Source of the DNA: Winogradskyella wichelsiae
GTDB lineage: Bacteria; Bacteroidota; Bacteroidia; Flavobacteriales; Flavobacteriaceae
Assembly (NCBI RefSeq): GCF_013403925.1
Contig: NZ_JABFDJ010000001.1
Location: 248,001-312,000 of the forward strand
Length of the DNA stretch: 64,000 nt
Direction: 5' to 3'
Part shown: piece by piece, positions 45,264 to 54,906 of the stretch
Layout of the letters: each line of letters begins with the position of its first letter
How positions within the stretch are numbered: position 1 is the stretch's first letter
Program-made: the position numbers and the translations under genes
Notes under the pieces: generated by a model
The model's input: the letters and a program-made list of their open reading frames with translations, nothing else
Told to the model about the DNA's origin: nothing
The model's database searches: none

Positions 45264-46766
45264 TTACCGATTTCTCCAGAAGAAAGGAGTTAACAATATC
45301 AGAACCGTAAATAATTCTAAACGACCAATAAGCATTAAAAATGAAGCCCACCATTTACCTAAAGCTGGTAAAGCAGCATAATTATTCACAGGACCAAAAT
45401 CACCTAATGCAGGACCTACATTTCCTAAACTAGATGCTGATAGACCGATTGCAGATGCAAAATCCATATCAAACATAGAAAACACTAATGCACCAACAAT
45501 AAAAGACAACATATAAAGGATAAAGAACCCTAAAACATTAAATACAATATCTTTTGATACTGACTTACCGTTATAACGGACAGGAATTATAGCATTGGGA
45601 TGCAAAGTTCGTTTAAATTCTAAAAAACTATTTTTAATCAAAATCAATTGACGCATTACTTTCACTCCACCAGAGGTACTTCCTGCAGAGCCTCCTAAAA
45701 ACATCATCCCAAAGAAAAAAACGGTTAAAAAGGGAGTCCACATCGTGTAATCTGCACTCACAAAACCTGTAGTGGTAATAACACTTAACACTTGAAACAA
45801 AGCATGTCTCAAAGCACTTTCTGCTTCACCCCAAACCATCGGATGTGCTATAGATGATAAGGATAAATCTGCTTTAAAATAGATAAGAACAGAGGCTATT
45901 ATAGTGAATATAATGATGAATTGAGAATAGAGTCTAAATTCTTCATCATATAAAATTTTAGAAACTTTTCCTTTAAACAGATAATAGCTTAACACAAAAT
46001 TAGTACCCGCTAAAAACATAAAGAAAATAATGATGTATTGTATTGCAGGATTATCATTCCAATACGCCACACTTGCATTTTTAGTTGAAAAACCACCTGT
46101 AGACAATGTACTTAAAGCATGATTAATGGCATCAAAAAATGACATCCCTGCAAGTTGTAACAATAATGTTTCAACAACCGTATATCCTACATAAATAAGC
46201 CACAAGCGCTTTGCGGTATCTGTGATTCTTGGGTGTAATTTATCCGCACTTGGCCCAGGCGCCTCTGCTGTAAATAATTGCATACCTCCAACACCTAACA
46301 GAGGTAATATCGCAATCGCTAAAACGATAATCCCCATACCACCAATCCAATGCGTCATACTTCTCCAGAATAAAACGCCTTCGGGTATAATTTCTATATC
46401 ATTCAAAATACTGGCCCCTGTTGTGGTATAGCCAGACATGGTTTCAAAAAAAGCATCGGTAAAAGAAGGTATTGCTCCAGTAGCAATATAAGGTAGCGTT
46501 CCGGTTAGTGACATTACAATCCACCCAAAAGCAACAACAATGTAGCCTTCACGCTTATTCATTTCCTTGCGGTGGTCTTTTGTTCTATACATCGCTAAAA
46601 CCCCAATTAAAACGGTGGCAAGCCCCGCTAGAAACAACTCTAAAGTAACCCCATCTTTATAAATAAGACTGATTAATGTTGCGGTTAGCATAAAGCCTCC
46701 ATTGAACAACAAGAGCAGTCCAAAAAAGTGAAAAATAATTTTATAATTGAGTTTTATTCGAGACAT
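45264..46766 (-). CDS. trkH: TrkH family potassium uptake protein
   Basis: The 500-residue protein has about ten membrane helices and four pore-loop repeats: GYTTTGASI, LSTLSTGGFSTKNAS, VITTTGFVSADY, and SSLGNVGPALG, each giving the K+ filter Gly. SGGVKVMRQL lies in the cytoplasmic gating loop. It is the inner-membrane channel that takes up K+ with TrkA as its regulator. It starts 8 bp after the trkA stop, the last gene of the trkA-trkH operon. Confidence 0.95.
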   Translation of the reverse strand: MSRIKLNYKIIFHFFGLLLLFNGGFMLTATLISLIYKDGVTLELFLAGLATVLIGVLAMYRTKDHRKEMNKREGYIVVAFGWIVMSLTGTLPYIATGAIPSFTDAFFETMSGYTTTGASILNDIEIIPEGVLFWRSMTHWIGGMGIIVLAIAILPLLGVGGMQLFTAEAPGPSADKLHPRITDTAKRLWLIYVGYTVVETLLLQLAGMSFFDAINHALSTLSTGGFSTKNASVAYWNDNPAIQYIIIFFMFLAGTNFVLSYYLFKGKVSKILYDEEFRLYSQFIIIFTIIASVLIYFKADLSLSSIAHPMVWGEAESALRHALFQVLSVITTTGFVSADYTMWTPFLTVFFFGMMFLGGSAGSTSGGVKVMRQLILIKNSFLEFKRTLHPNAIIPVRYNGKSVSKDIVFNVLGFFILYMLSFIVGALVFSMFDMDFASAIGLSASSLGNVGPALGDFGPVNNYAALPALGKWWASFLMLIGRLELFTVLILLTPFFWRNR

Positions 46767-46774
46767 AATATGTA

Positions 46775-48124
46775 TTAAGAGAAAAACCGTTCAACTTCTG
46801 AAATAGACCGTGGTAAACAACACACTACGACACGATCTCCGGCCTGAATGCTAAAACTCCCTAACGGAATAGAGCCTTTACCATCTCTAATAACACCTCC
46901 AATGATAGCAGATTTAGGAAACTTCACATTTTTAATAACCTTATTGGTTATCTTAGATTTCGGTTTAACAACAAATTCTAAGAGTTCGGCGTTCATGTTG
47001 GTCAATTTGGTCATCGCAACCACTTCCCCCTTTCTTATATATCTAAAAATATTATTTGCTGCTAATAATTTTTTATTAATTAAAGTATCTATTCCTATGG
47101 ACTGAGATAATTGATAATAATCCATATTTTCTACCAAAGCAATCGTTTTCTTAACCCCTTTTGATTTGGCTAAAAGACAAGACATAATATTGGTTTCAGA
47201 GTTTCCTGTAACGGCTATAAAAGCATCCATATCTGAGATATTTTCTTCATCTAAAATATCTACATTTCTACCATCACCACAAATCACTAAAGCATTTGGT
47301 ATATCATCTGCTAATTCTTCTGCTTTACCTCGTCTATTCTCAACAAGCTTCACATTAAACTTGCTTGAACATAAATCTTGAGCTGTTTTGTAACCGATTT
47401 GACTCCCCCCAAGAATCATAACATTTTTAATGGTAACCTTAACTTTTCCAGATAATTTAAACAACTCATCATCTCCGCCTTTAGAAGTTACAAAAACTAC
47501 TTTATCACCTTCTTTAAAAATAGTATCACCACGAGGAATGATGGTATATTGCGTTCCCAACCGTTGAATGGCAATAGGAATAAAATTAAGTTCGGGATAA
47601 ATCTCTGCAGCTTCTTTAACCGATTTATCGACAAAGGTTGCCGTTCTAGACAAACGCAAACCTAGCATTGTTAATTCTCCTCCTTCAAATTCATAAGTAT
47701 CATTAAAGCCATATTGGTTTAATAATAATTCTATTTCAGATGCCGCTAAAGATTCTGGCGAAATAAGTTCATCGATTCCAAATTTAGAGAAGCCTACAGT
47801 TTCTTTATTTTCTATAAACTCGGTGTTTGAAATACGTGCAATGGTACGTTTGGCTCCTAATTGCTTAGCTAATACACAAGCGGTAATATTTGTAGTTTCA
47901 GACGATGTTACAGCGATAAAAAGTGCTGCTGTATCGATACGCGCATCTTTTAGAATTGAAATGGATGTGGTATCCCCTTTTATAGTTCTAATATCCAAGT
48001 GCTCGCCGGCATACCCTAAACTGTCTTTTTTAGTATCAATTAAAGTAATTTCTTGTGACTCGTAAGATAAAAGTTTAGCTAAATGAAACCCAACTTCACC
48101 TGCACCTGCAATTATAATTTTCAT
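46775..48124 (-). CDS. trkA: Trk system potassium transporter regulatory subunit TrkA
   Basis: From the ATG at 48124 the product is 449 residues; an upstream in-frame ATG at 48157 would add 11 residues outside the family's usual start. Two RCK modules are visible. Each begins with a Rossmann NAD-binding motif, IIIAGAGEVGFHLAK at residue 2 and MILGGSQIGYKTA near residue 233, and each ends with a TrkA-C domain. TrkA binds NAD(H)/nucleotides in the cytoplasm and gates TrkH. A -7 box lies on the minus strand at 48238-48245, giving a leader of about 105 nt. trkH follows by 8 bp. Confidence 0.94.
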   Translation of the reverse strand: MKIIIAGAGEVGFHLAKLLSYESQEITLIDTKKDSLGYAGEHLDIRTIKGDTTSISILKDARIDTAALFIAVTSSETTNITACVLAKQLGAKRTIARISNTEFIENKETVGFSKFGIDELISPESLAASEIELLLNQYGFNDTYEFEGGELTMLGLRLSRTATFVDKSVKEAAEIYPELNFIPIAIQRLGTQYTIIPRGDTIFKEGDKVVFVTSKGGDDELFKLSGKVKVTIKNVMILGGSQIGYKTAQDLCSSKFNVKLVENRRGKAEELADDIPNALVICGDGRNVDILDEENISDMDAFIAVTGNSETNIMSCLLAKSKGVKKTIALVENMDYYQLSQSIGIDTLINKKLLAANNIFRYIRKGEVVAMTKLTNMNAELLEFVVKPKSKITNKVIKNVKFPKSAIIGGVIRDGKGSIPLGSFSIQAGDRVVVCCLPRSISEVERFFS

Positions 48125-48237
48125 GCGTTTACATTTATTGTTTTTAAAAGATGACACGCTGTTTTTAACTAATCAATGCTTTGATTAATAAAATTTTAAA
48201 CAGACGCGTTTCATTGTATTGCTTTAGAGTAAGTATG

Positions 48238-48245
48238 CAAATATA
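48238..48245 (-). promoter_or_regulatory. -7 box of trkA
   Basis: TATATTTG on the minus strand, an exact consensus match, about 113 bp upstream of the ATG at 48124. Confidence 0.5.
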
Positions 48246-48425
48246 CTTATTAAGTTACGAGTTCTAAAACGCCTCAAATATTAATAGGGATTAGTCTTAT
48301 ATTAATTCATAAGATCAAGAGGGTTTATGCTTTACGATTAAGAAGTAATAAACTATTAAAGTTAAGAGATCGGCTTTTTTTAAACTTTAATGATTAACAA
48401 CTTTAAGTACTTATAACTTCTTTAG

Positions 48426-48433
48426 TATATTTG
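48426..48433 (+). promoter_or_regulatory. -7 box of ubiE
   Basis: TATATTTG, exact consensus, 12 bp before the ATG at 48446. It contains the in-frame TTG at 48431, which therefore cannot be the start. Confidence 0.6.
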
Positions 48434-48445
48434 CCAAAAATTTTT

Positions 48446-49177
48446 ATGGCTGAAAAAGTAAATCCATATAAGAACAGTGATCAATCTAAAAAAGTACAGG
48501 TCACCAAAATGTTTGATACAATCTCTAAGGAATATGATGGGTTAAACCGTGTAATTTCGTTCGGAATAGATATTAAGTGGAGAAATAAAGTTGTAGATTT
48601 AGTCGCCGATACAAATCCCAAAAACATTTTAGATATAGCGACCGGAACTGGTGATTTAGCCATTAGCTTAACGGCTACAAGTGCTGAAGAAATTATTGGT
48701 TTAGATATCAGCGATGGTATGTTAGAAGTCGGCCGTAAAAAAATAGCGTCTAAAAATTTAGAGGGTATAATCTCGATGGTAATTGGTGATTCTGAAGATT
48801 TACCTTTTGAAGATCATACTTTTGATGCGATTACGGTTGCTTTTGGTGTTAGAAATTTTGAACACCTAGAAAAAGGATTAGCTGAAATTTTAAGAGTGCT
48901 AAAGCCAAATGGTATTTTTGTAATTCTAGAAACGTCTGTTCCAACAAATCCGTTGTATAAAGCTGGGTATCGTTTTCACACAAAATTGATTATGCCAACC
49001 ATAGGAAAAATCTTTTCTAAAGATAAAGTAGCCTACAGTTACCTTAGTGAATCTGCTTCACTTTTCCCTTATGGAGAAGCTTTGAACAATATTTTAAGAA
49101 AAATTGGGTTTATTAATGTCGTAGACCGTCCGCAAACCATGGGCGTAGCTACAATTTACTCAGCATCTAAAGCATAA
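48446..49177 (+). CDS. ubiE: Demethylmenaquinone methyltransferase
   Basis: From the ATG at 48446 the product is 243 residues. Motif I is NILDIATGTGDLAISL, and KMFDTISKEYDGLNRVISFGID and ITVAFGVRNFEHLEKGL are UbiE/MenG signatures. It methylates demethylmenaquinone to menaquinone, the quinone used by NQR in Bacteroidota. The earlier in-frame TTG at 48431 overlaps the -7 box and is rejected. The porT gene starts one base after the stop, the usual ubiE-porT pair of Flavobacteriia. Confidence 0.95.
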   Translation: MAEKVNPYKNSDQSKKVQVTKMFDTISKEYDGLNRVISFGIDIKWRNKVVDLVADTNPKNILDIATGTGDLAISLTATSAEEIIGLDISDGMLEVGRKKIASKNLEGIISMVIGDSEDLPFEDHTFDAITVAFGVRNFEHLEKGLAEILRVLKPNGIFVILETSVPTNPLYKAGYRFHTKLIMPTIGKIFSKDKVAYSYLSESASLFPYGEALNNILRKIGFINVVDRPQTMGVATIYSASKA

Positions 49178-49178
49178 T

Positions 49179-49895
49179 ATGAAGCAAGCCCTTGTCCTTT
49201 TAGCATTTTTATTCGCATTTCAAAGTTCGTCTGCTCAACTTTTCACTAAAGAAAAAGTGACAAATTCTGTTAATAATATTGACCAAAAAACTTTAACATG
49301 GGGGTATTTCCTTGGCTTCAATCAATATGATTTCAATTTTGATTATAACCAAGACTTAAAAGATATTCTTGTCGATGAATCTTCTGGGTTTCACTTAGGC
49401 CTTGTTGGAGATCTGCGGATTAATGACTTTATGAATCTTAGATTAGAGCCTGGTGTATTCTTTACCTCTAGAAACCTTATCTATGACGAAAGTTATTTTC
49501 AGGGTACCGAATTTAACGATTCGGATTTATTAAGAGAAGTAAAATCGACATACGTTCATATACCGCTTTTATTAAAAGTATCGACCAAACGTATCAATAA
49601 TTTTAAACCATTTATTGTGGGTGGTTTTTCTACAGCTTTAAACTTATCTAGTAATCAAGACAATCCTAACGATAATAGTTCTGGAGAATTTAGAATGAAG
49701 AAAAACACATATTTCTACGAAATTGGTTTCGGAATTGACCTGTATCTCGAATATTTTAAATTCACTCCTTCTATTCGTGGTATTTTCTCAATGAATGATG
49801 AAATTATTCGAGATGTGGACCCCAACAGCCCTTGGACTGGTAATGTTGCAAAAATGGAAACAAGAGGTGTGTTTATCAATTTTACTTTTCAATAG
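49179..49895 (+). CDS. porT: PorT family outer membrane beta-barrel protein (T9SS/gliding)
   Basis: The 238-residue precursor has a signal peptide (1-19, ending QSSSAQ). The rest has the alternating pattern of an eight-strand outer-membrane barrel, ending GVFINFTFQ. Blocks such as LGFNQYDFNFDYNQD and RLEPGVFFTSRNL and the tight link to ubiE identify PorT (SprT in F. johnsoniae), needed for type IX secretion. Its 3' end overlaps the convergent RNA methyltransferase gene by 14 bp. Confidence 0.87.
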   Translation: MKQALVLLAFLFAFQSSSAQLFTKEKVTNSVNNIDQKTLTWGYFLGFNQYDFNFDYNQDLKDILVDESSGFHLGLVGDLRINDFMNLRLEPGVFFTSRNLIYDESYFQGTEFNDSDLLREVKSTYVHIPLLLKVSTKRINNFKPFIVGGFSTALNLSSNQDNPNDNSSGEFRMKKNTYFYEIGFGIDLYLEYFKFTPSIRGIFSMNDEIIRDVDPNSPWTGNVAKMETRGVFINFTFQ

Positions 49896-50616
49896 TCCGT
49901 CTACGAAATTCGCTTAATAGAATTGCTGTAGCATTGGCTACATTTAAACTTTCAGTAGCCTTTACAGTTCCGAACTGAGGTATGGTTATTTTTCGACCAA
50001 CTTTAGCTTCAATAGCTTCAGAAATACCATTGGCTTCATTCCCTAAAACAATAAGACCTTCGGTCGGCAAGGTTGTAGTGTATATGTTTTCTCCGTTTAA
50101 AAACGTCCCAAACACGTCTGTTTTACAAGAACCTAAATAGTTAGGCAAATCTACATATTGCACATTAACGCGTGTTAACGATCCCATTGTGGCCTGCACG
50201 ACTTTACTGTTATAACAATCTACGGTGTTATAACTACAGATTAAATTTTTAATACCATACCAATCACAAAGCCTAATGATAGTACCCAAGTTCCCAGGAT
50301 CTCTAACATCATCTAAGGCGACAATTAAACCTTTTTCTTGAGCCGAAATCTGTTCTGGAATTTCAAAGATCGCTAAAGCCGTGTTTGGGTTTTTAAGGGC
50401 TGTAATTTTTTTTAAATCAGCTTCCGATATTTCAGAAATTAAGCGTTGTGGAGCTTCAAAGAGAGATTGAGTGGTATAGAGATGTTTCAACGTATAGTCC
50501 GATTTAAGAAATTCTGAAATCCCTTTTATACCTTCAACTATAAATAAACGGTTTTGTTGTCGGCCTTTTTTTTGACTTAAACTCTTAATTAACTTTATTT
50601 GATTCTTTGATAACAT
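49882..50616 (-). CDS. TrmH/SpoU family RNA methyltransferase
   Basis: From the ATG at 50616 the product is 244 residues; an upstream in-frame ATG at 50706 would add 30 residues unlike the family. The N-terminal substrate-binding part starts LSKNQIKLIKSLSQKKGRQQNRLFIVEGIKG. SPOUT motifs are DDVRDPGNLGTIIRLCDW (motif 1), IVLGNEANGISEAI (motif 2) and ESLNVANATAILLSEFRRR (motif 3), which fold into the SAM-binding knot. It 2'-O-methylates an rRNA or tRNA ribose; the site is unknown. It is convergent with porT (14-bp overlap) and divergent from the TamL-like gene. Confidence 0.93.
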   Translation of the reverse strand: MLSKNQIKLIKSLSQKKGRQQNRLFIVEGIKGISEFLKSDYTLKHLYTTQSLFEAPQRLISEISEADLKKITALKNPNTALAIFEIPEQISAQEKGLIVALDDVRDPGNLGTIIRLCDWYGIKNLICSYNTVDCYNSKVVQATMGSLTRVNVQYVDLPNYLGSCKTDVFGTFLNGENIYTTTLPTEGLIVLGNEANGISEAIEAKVGRKITIPQFGTVKATESLNVANATAILLSEFRRRTIEK

Positions 50617-50776
50617 TAAAATGTCTTTACATTTGTTAGACGAAGCACTTACAAATACAAAGTAAACCTTTTTTACTTTAATAGCGTTTCCAAAATAGAG
50701 TGACAATACTATTTTCTTATAGGGAAATGGTATTATTTTTGTTTTATAAACGTTATTTAAATAATATATCCCTTTT

Positions 50777-50784
50777 TAGATTTG
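50777..50784 (+). promoter_or_regulatory. -7 box of the TamL-like gene
   Basis: TAGATTTG is an exact consensus match. It includes the in-frame TTG at 50782, so translation must start downstream. Confidence 0.5.
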
Positions 50785-50823
50785 CACAAGATCCCTTTAA
50801 TAACATTTACCAATTTTAAAACT

Positions 50824-53367
50824 TTGCGCCGCAATACGCTATGGCTATTCTGTATATTGGCACTGAGCTCGTGTAGTGTTGTAAAACGTGTTAAAGACGG
50901 TCAGCACCTTATTGTGAGCAACACCATTTTAGAAGATAGTGTGCACGTTACTAATGAACGTATCAATAATATCATTGCTCAAAAAACCAATTCTGGTATG
51001 AGAAAGTTTATGGGCTTTCCGTTAAAACTTCACATCTACAATCTTGCAAGGCCTAATATTGATTCTATTTTAAATGCTAATATTTTAAGTGATTCTACCA
51101 AAGTAAAAAGAAGAGTCGCTTTACTTTCTAAAAAGCAATTTGATAAAACATTAAAAAACCGACGCGATTTTAATGCTTGGTTAAAAAAAACGGGGGAAGC
51201 TCCAGTTATTTTTGATGAAGAAAAAGCCATAAAAACCACAAAGAATTTAAAAAAATATTATTACAGTAAAGGTTGGTTTAATAATGATGTGACTTACGAA
51301 GTTGAAAAAGACAGTAATAAATTTGCAAAAGTAACTTACAAAGTTAACAGAAGTGAGCCTTACATATTAGATGCGCTAATCCCTATAATTAGTAGCCCCG
51401 CAATAGACTCGATGTATGCTAAATTTAGTACTGGGACTTTACTAAAAAAAGGAGAACAATTTGACGAACAAAACTATGAAAACGAGCGCGAACGAATAAA
51501 TACGTATTTGCGAAATGCTGGTTTCTATTATTTTGCACAAGATAATGTCCGTTTTGAAATGGACACGATTAACACAAACCACAAGGTACATACAGACCTA
51601 ATTATAGGAGACCGCATAATTAGAGGAGACGACTCTACAACCACCAAGCCCTTTAAAATTTATAAAATAAAAGAAGTTAATATTTTTACGGACGATAATT
51701 TTGAAAACCGATTTAACAGCATCTCAGATAGCGTCACTTTTAAAGGCATTAACCTTTATAGTAAAGAAAAATTACGCTTTAGACCCAAAGCATTAACAGA
51801 TGCGGTGTTTATTAATAAAGGGCAAACTTATAGCGATTTAGCCAGAAGTAGAACAGCACGTTACCTAAATGATCTCAACATGTTTAGGTATCCTAATATT
51901 GATTTTGTAGAAAACGAAGACGATTCTACGCTAACCGCTAATATATTTCTAGAACCTAAAAAGAAATACGGCTTAAGTTTTGACTCAGATATCAATCAAA
52001 GTAACATTCAATCTATTGGGTTCTCACTTAGTTCTGGTTTAAAAATAAGAAATGTATTTAGAGGTGCCGAAACTCTAGAAATAACAGGAATAGCCGCTAT
52101 CGGAGCTTCTAAAAGCAGAAGTGCGAACTCCACGTCCTTTTTTGATATCAACGAATTTGGTGGTAATATCCGTTTAACAATCCCGAGACTATTTAGCCCT
52201 TTTAAAACTGAAAAGATCATCCCTAAATACATGTCGCCAAACACAGCCATAAACCTTTCTGCTACAAGCCAACAAAACATAGGATTGGACAAACAGTCTA
52301 TCTCAGGGATCTTTAGTTACAATTGGTTTCCTTCTAATACGGTAACAAATACATTAGAATTATTTAATATTAATTTTGTTAAAAACCTGAATACCAACAA
52401 TTATTTTGGAGTTTACCAAAATTCATTTGGGAGATTAAATGCAATAGCTAGAGATATTGATTATATAGAGGATGACGGCACATTATCAGACAGTTCTTTA
52501 GCCAACCAATATGAACCTGCTGATATTTTTATTTCTGATGTTTTAACAGGAAACACAACACTAACAGCAAGTGATGATGATTACGTAAATGTAAATAATA
52601 TCGAAGAACGAAAAGAACGACTGACAGAAAACAACCTTATTTTTTCTACTAGTTTTGACTATAAAAAAGACAGGAGAAAAAACATATTTGACAACGACTT
52701 TTCAATTTTTAAATGGCGTATTGAACTGGCAGGAAACTTAATGTCTAACATTTCTAATATTGCTGGGTTATCTAAAAATGATGATGATAATTACGAAATA
52801 TTCGGAGTCGCCTTTTCGCAATATATTAAAACGGAAATTGATTATATTAAATACGTAGATTTAGGTCGGAAAAATGTGTTTGCCTTCCGCAGCTACGTTG
52901 GTATTGCTATTCCTTATGGAAACTCTAATAGTATTCCTTTTGCAGAAAGTTTCTTTGCTGGTGGACCGAATGATAATAGAGCTTGGACGGCTTACAACTT
53001 AGGGCCAGGGAGCTCTTCTTCTACAAACGAATTTAACGAGGCCAATTTTAAATTGCATTTAAGCGCAGAGCAGCGCTTTAGTTTATTTGGCGGGTTTCAA
53101 GGGGCTATATTCGTAGATGCAGGTAATATTTGGAACGTTCTAGATAATGTTACTGAAGAAGCAGCAACATTAAATAACTTAAGTGCTCTTAAGGATATCG
53201 CCATCGGTTCTGGTTTGGGTATCCGCTACGATTTTGACTTTTTTGTGTTGCGCTTTGATGTTGGCTTTAAAACCCACGATCCGGCCCAAGAGATTGGTAA
53301 CCGTTGGTTTAGAGATTACAATTTTGGAAATGCTGTCTATAATATAGGGATAAACTACCCCTTTTAA
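50824..53367 (+). CDS. BamA/TamA family outer membrane protein, lipidated (TamL-like)
   Basis: The frame is open from 50782, but the TTG there lies inside a -7 box. TTG at 50824 is the next candidate and gives a short lipoprotein signal, LRRNTLWLFCILALSSC, with the lipobox LSSC; the product is then 847 residues. Start assignment is uncertain as no ATG is near. POTRA-like repeats (about 40-380) come before a 16-strand barrel ending in a C-terminal Phe (INYPF), the BAM recognition signal. GGPNDNRAW is the typical barrel block. The lipid-anchored TamA form of Bacteroidota is called TamL; it works with TamB in envelope assembly or lipid transport. tamB is not adjacent. Confidence 0.85.
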   Translation: MRRNTLWLFCILALSSCSVVKRVKDGQHLIVSNTILEDSVHVTNERINNIIAQKTNSGMRKFMGFPLKLHIYNLARPNIDSILNANILSDSTKVKRRVALLSKKQFDKTLKNRRDFNAWLKKTGEAPVIFDEEKAIKTTKNLKKYYYSKGWFNNDVTYEVEKDSNKFAKVTYKVNRSEPYILDALIPIISSPAIDSMYAKFSTGTLLKKGEQFDEQNYENERERINTYLRNAGFYYFAQDNVRFEMDTINTNHKVHTDLIIGDRIIRGDDSTTTKPFKIYKIKEVNIFTDDNFENRFNSISDSVTFKGINLYSKEKLRFRPKALTDAVFINKGQTYSDLARSRTARYLNDLNMFRYPNIDFVENEDDSTLTANIFLEPKKKYGLSFDSDINQSNIQSIGFSLSSGLKIRNVFRGAETLEITGIAAIGASKSRSANSTSFFDINEFGGNIRLTIPRLFSPFKTEKIIPKYMSPNTAINLSATSQQNIGLDKQSISGIFSYNWFPSNTVTNTLELFNINFVKNLNTNNYFGVYQNSFGRLNAIARDIDYIEDDGTLSDSSLANQYEPADIFISDVLTGNTTLTASDDDYVNVNNIEERKERLTENNLIFSTSFDYKKDRRKNIFDNDFSIFKWRIELAGNLMSNISNIAGLSKNDDDNYEIFGVAFSQYIKTEIDYIKYVDLGRKNVFAFRSYVGIAIPYGNSNSIPFAESFFAGGPNDNRAWTAYNLGPGSSSSTNEFNEANFKLHLSAEQRFSLFGGFQGAIFVDAGNIWNVLDNVTEEAATLNNLSALKDIAIGSGLGIRYDFDFFVLRFDVGFKTHDPAQEIGNRWFRDYNFGNAVYNIGINYPF

Positions 53368-53547
53368 AATAATAAGCACAGCATACAGTCATTATCTCAT
53401 ACGTCAAATTTAGACGTTAAGATTAAAAAAACAAAAACAGCCTCATAAATGCTATACGTTTAATTTCCAAAGTAGTAATCAAAAATTGACTACAACGTTT
53501 TCGGTATTTTATAACGAATTAGACACTATAAATTATCAAAAATTATG

Positions 53548-53555
53548 TACTTTTG
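53548..53555 (+). promoter_or_regulatory. -7 box of fbaA
   Basis: TACTTTTG, exact consensus, 27 bp before the fbaA ATG; no TTG at -33. Confidence 0.5.
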
Positions 53556-53582
53556 GTAACATAAATTATCAATTCAATAATT

Positions 53583-54650
53583 ATGAGTCATAATATCAAA
53601 CCTGGCGTTGCTACAGGAAAAGAAGTTCAAAATATTTTCAACCACGCTAAAGAAAAAGGGTATGCTTTACCTGCTGTAAATGTTACGGGTTCTAACACAA
53701 TTAACGCTGTATTAGAAACAGCGAAATCATTAAATGCACCTGTTATTATTCAATTCTCTAACGGAGGTGCACAATTTAATGCTGGAAAAAGCTTAAGTAA
53801 TGAAGGTCAAAAGGCAGCTATTGCAGGTTCTGTAGCGGGTGCTAAGCACATTCACCTTATGGCAGAAGCTTATGGGGTACCAGTAATTTTACACACCGAT
53901 CATTGTGCTAAAAAATTATTACCTTGGATCGACGGTTTACTAGAGGCTAGTGAACAGTTTTTTAAAGAAACAGGGAAGCCTTTATACAGTTCTCATATGA
54001 TTGATTTATCTGAAGAACCAATTGAAGAAAATATTGCTACTTGTAAAAAATATCTTGAGCGCATGAGCAAAATGGGTATGACATTAGAAATTGAATTAGG
54101 GATTACAGGTGGTGAAGAAGATGGTGTAGATAATTCTGATGTAGATGATTCTAAATTATACACACAACCAGAAGAGGTAGCTTACGCTTACGAAGAGTTA
54201 AGTAAAGTGAGTGATCAATTTACGATTGCAGCTGCTTTTGGGAATGTGCACGGAGTTTACAAACCTGGAAACGTTAAATTAACACCAAAAATCTTAAGAA
54301 ACTCTCAAGACTTTTTATCTAAAAAACACAACTTACCACACAACCATATTGATTTTGTTTTCCACGGTGGATCAGGTTCTACGACAGAAGAAATTAAAGA
54401 AGCAATTGGTTACGGAGTTATCAAAATGAATATTGATACCGATATGCAATATGCATTTTTAACTGGTGTTAGAGATTACATACAAGACAACAAAGACTTT
54501 TTACAAACGCAAATCGGTAACCCTGAAGGAGACGATGTGCCTAACAAAAAATATTACGATCCACGTGTTTGGTTACGTAAAGGAGAGGACGCTTTTGTTG
54601 CTAGATTGAAAAAAGCTTTCGAAGATTTAAACAATGTGAACACACTTTAG
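53583..54650 (+). CDS. fbaA: Class II fructose-bisphosphate aldolase
   Basis: The 355-residue protein has class IIA aldolase features: VILHTDHCAKKLLPW (the Asp proton donor and a zinc His), ELGITGGEEDGVDNSD, AFGNVHGVYKPGNVKL (zinc His) and DFVFHGGSGSTTEEI (third zinc His). It splits fructose 1,6-bisphosphate into DHAP and G3P, and works in reverse in gluconeogenesis, in the cytoplasm. It is a single gene with its own promoter box and terminator. Confidence 0.96.
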   Translation: MSHNIKPGVATGKEVQNIFNHAKEKGYALPAVNVTGSNTINAVLETAKSLNAPVIIQFSNGGAQFNAGKSLSNEGQKAAIAGSVAGAKHIHLMAEAYGVPVILHTDHCAKKLLPWIDGLLEASEQFFKETGKPLYSSHMIDLSEEPIEENIATCKKYLERMSKMGMTLEIELGITGGEEDGVDNSDVDDSKLYTQPEEVAYAYEELSKVSDQFTIAAAFGNVHGVYKPGNVKLTPKILRNSQDFLSKKHNLPHNHIDFVFHGGSGSTTEEIKEAIGYGVIKMNIDTDMQYAFLTGVRDYIQDNKDFLQTQIGNPEGDDVPNKKYYDPRVWLRKGEDAFVARLKKAFEDLNNVNTL

Positions 54651-54673
54651 TTAGCAAAATCATAATACTTTTT

Positions 54674-54717
54674 AAAAACCCGTTAAAACTTATAATCAGA
54701 GTTTTAATGGGTTTTTA
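54674..54717 (+). terminator. Terminator of fbaA
   Basis: AAAAACCCGTTAAAACT pairs with AGTTTTAATGGGTTTTT (one wobble pair), with a loop of about 10 nt. Confidence 0.83.
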
Positions 54718-54758
54718 TTGCTGTAAATTTCACCTTTTTAGAGATACATACCTCTATT

Positions 54759-54790
54759 TTTGAGTTATGTTTAATAAAATAGTAATTTTG
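54759..54790 (+). promoter_or_regulatory. Promoter of accD
   Basis: TTTG at 54759-54762, a 20-bp spacer and TAATTTTG at 54783-54790, a full match to the lineage consensus. It predicts a leader of about 110 nt. Confidence 0.7.
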
Positions 54791-54799
54791 TACACTTGG

Positions 54800-54886
54800 T
54801 TGAGTAACGAACGACTCAATTAAATTAGTGATTAAGGATTAATAAAAACCTAAAATCATAAACCTGTCCTAAGCATGGTCTTAGGA
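54800..54886 (+). promoter_or_regulatory. Structured leader of accD
   Basis: Two short perfect hairpins lie in the predicted 5' leader: TTGAGT/ACTCAA (54800-54819, 8-nt loop) and TCCTAAG/CTTAGGA (54867-54886, 6-nt loop). The second ends 20 nt before the accD ATG. No known riboswitch was recognised. Confidence 0.35.
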
Positions 54887-54906
54887 TTAAAAAATCGTAA
54901 ATTTAT

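Larger units (their letters stand above)
48125..48445. other. Divergent promoter region between trkA and ubiE
   Basis: The 321-bp region holds the trkA -7 box (minus, 48238-48245) and the ubiE -7 box (plus, 48426-48433). No other feature was recognised. Confidence 0.6.
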
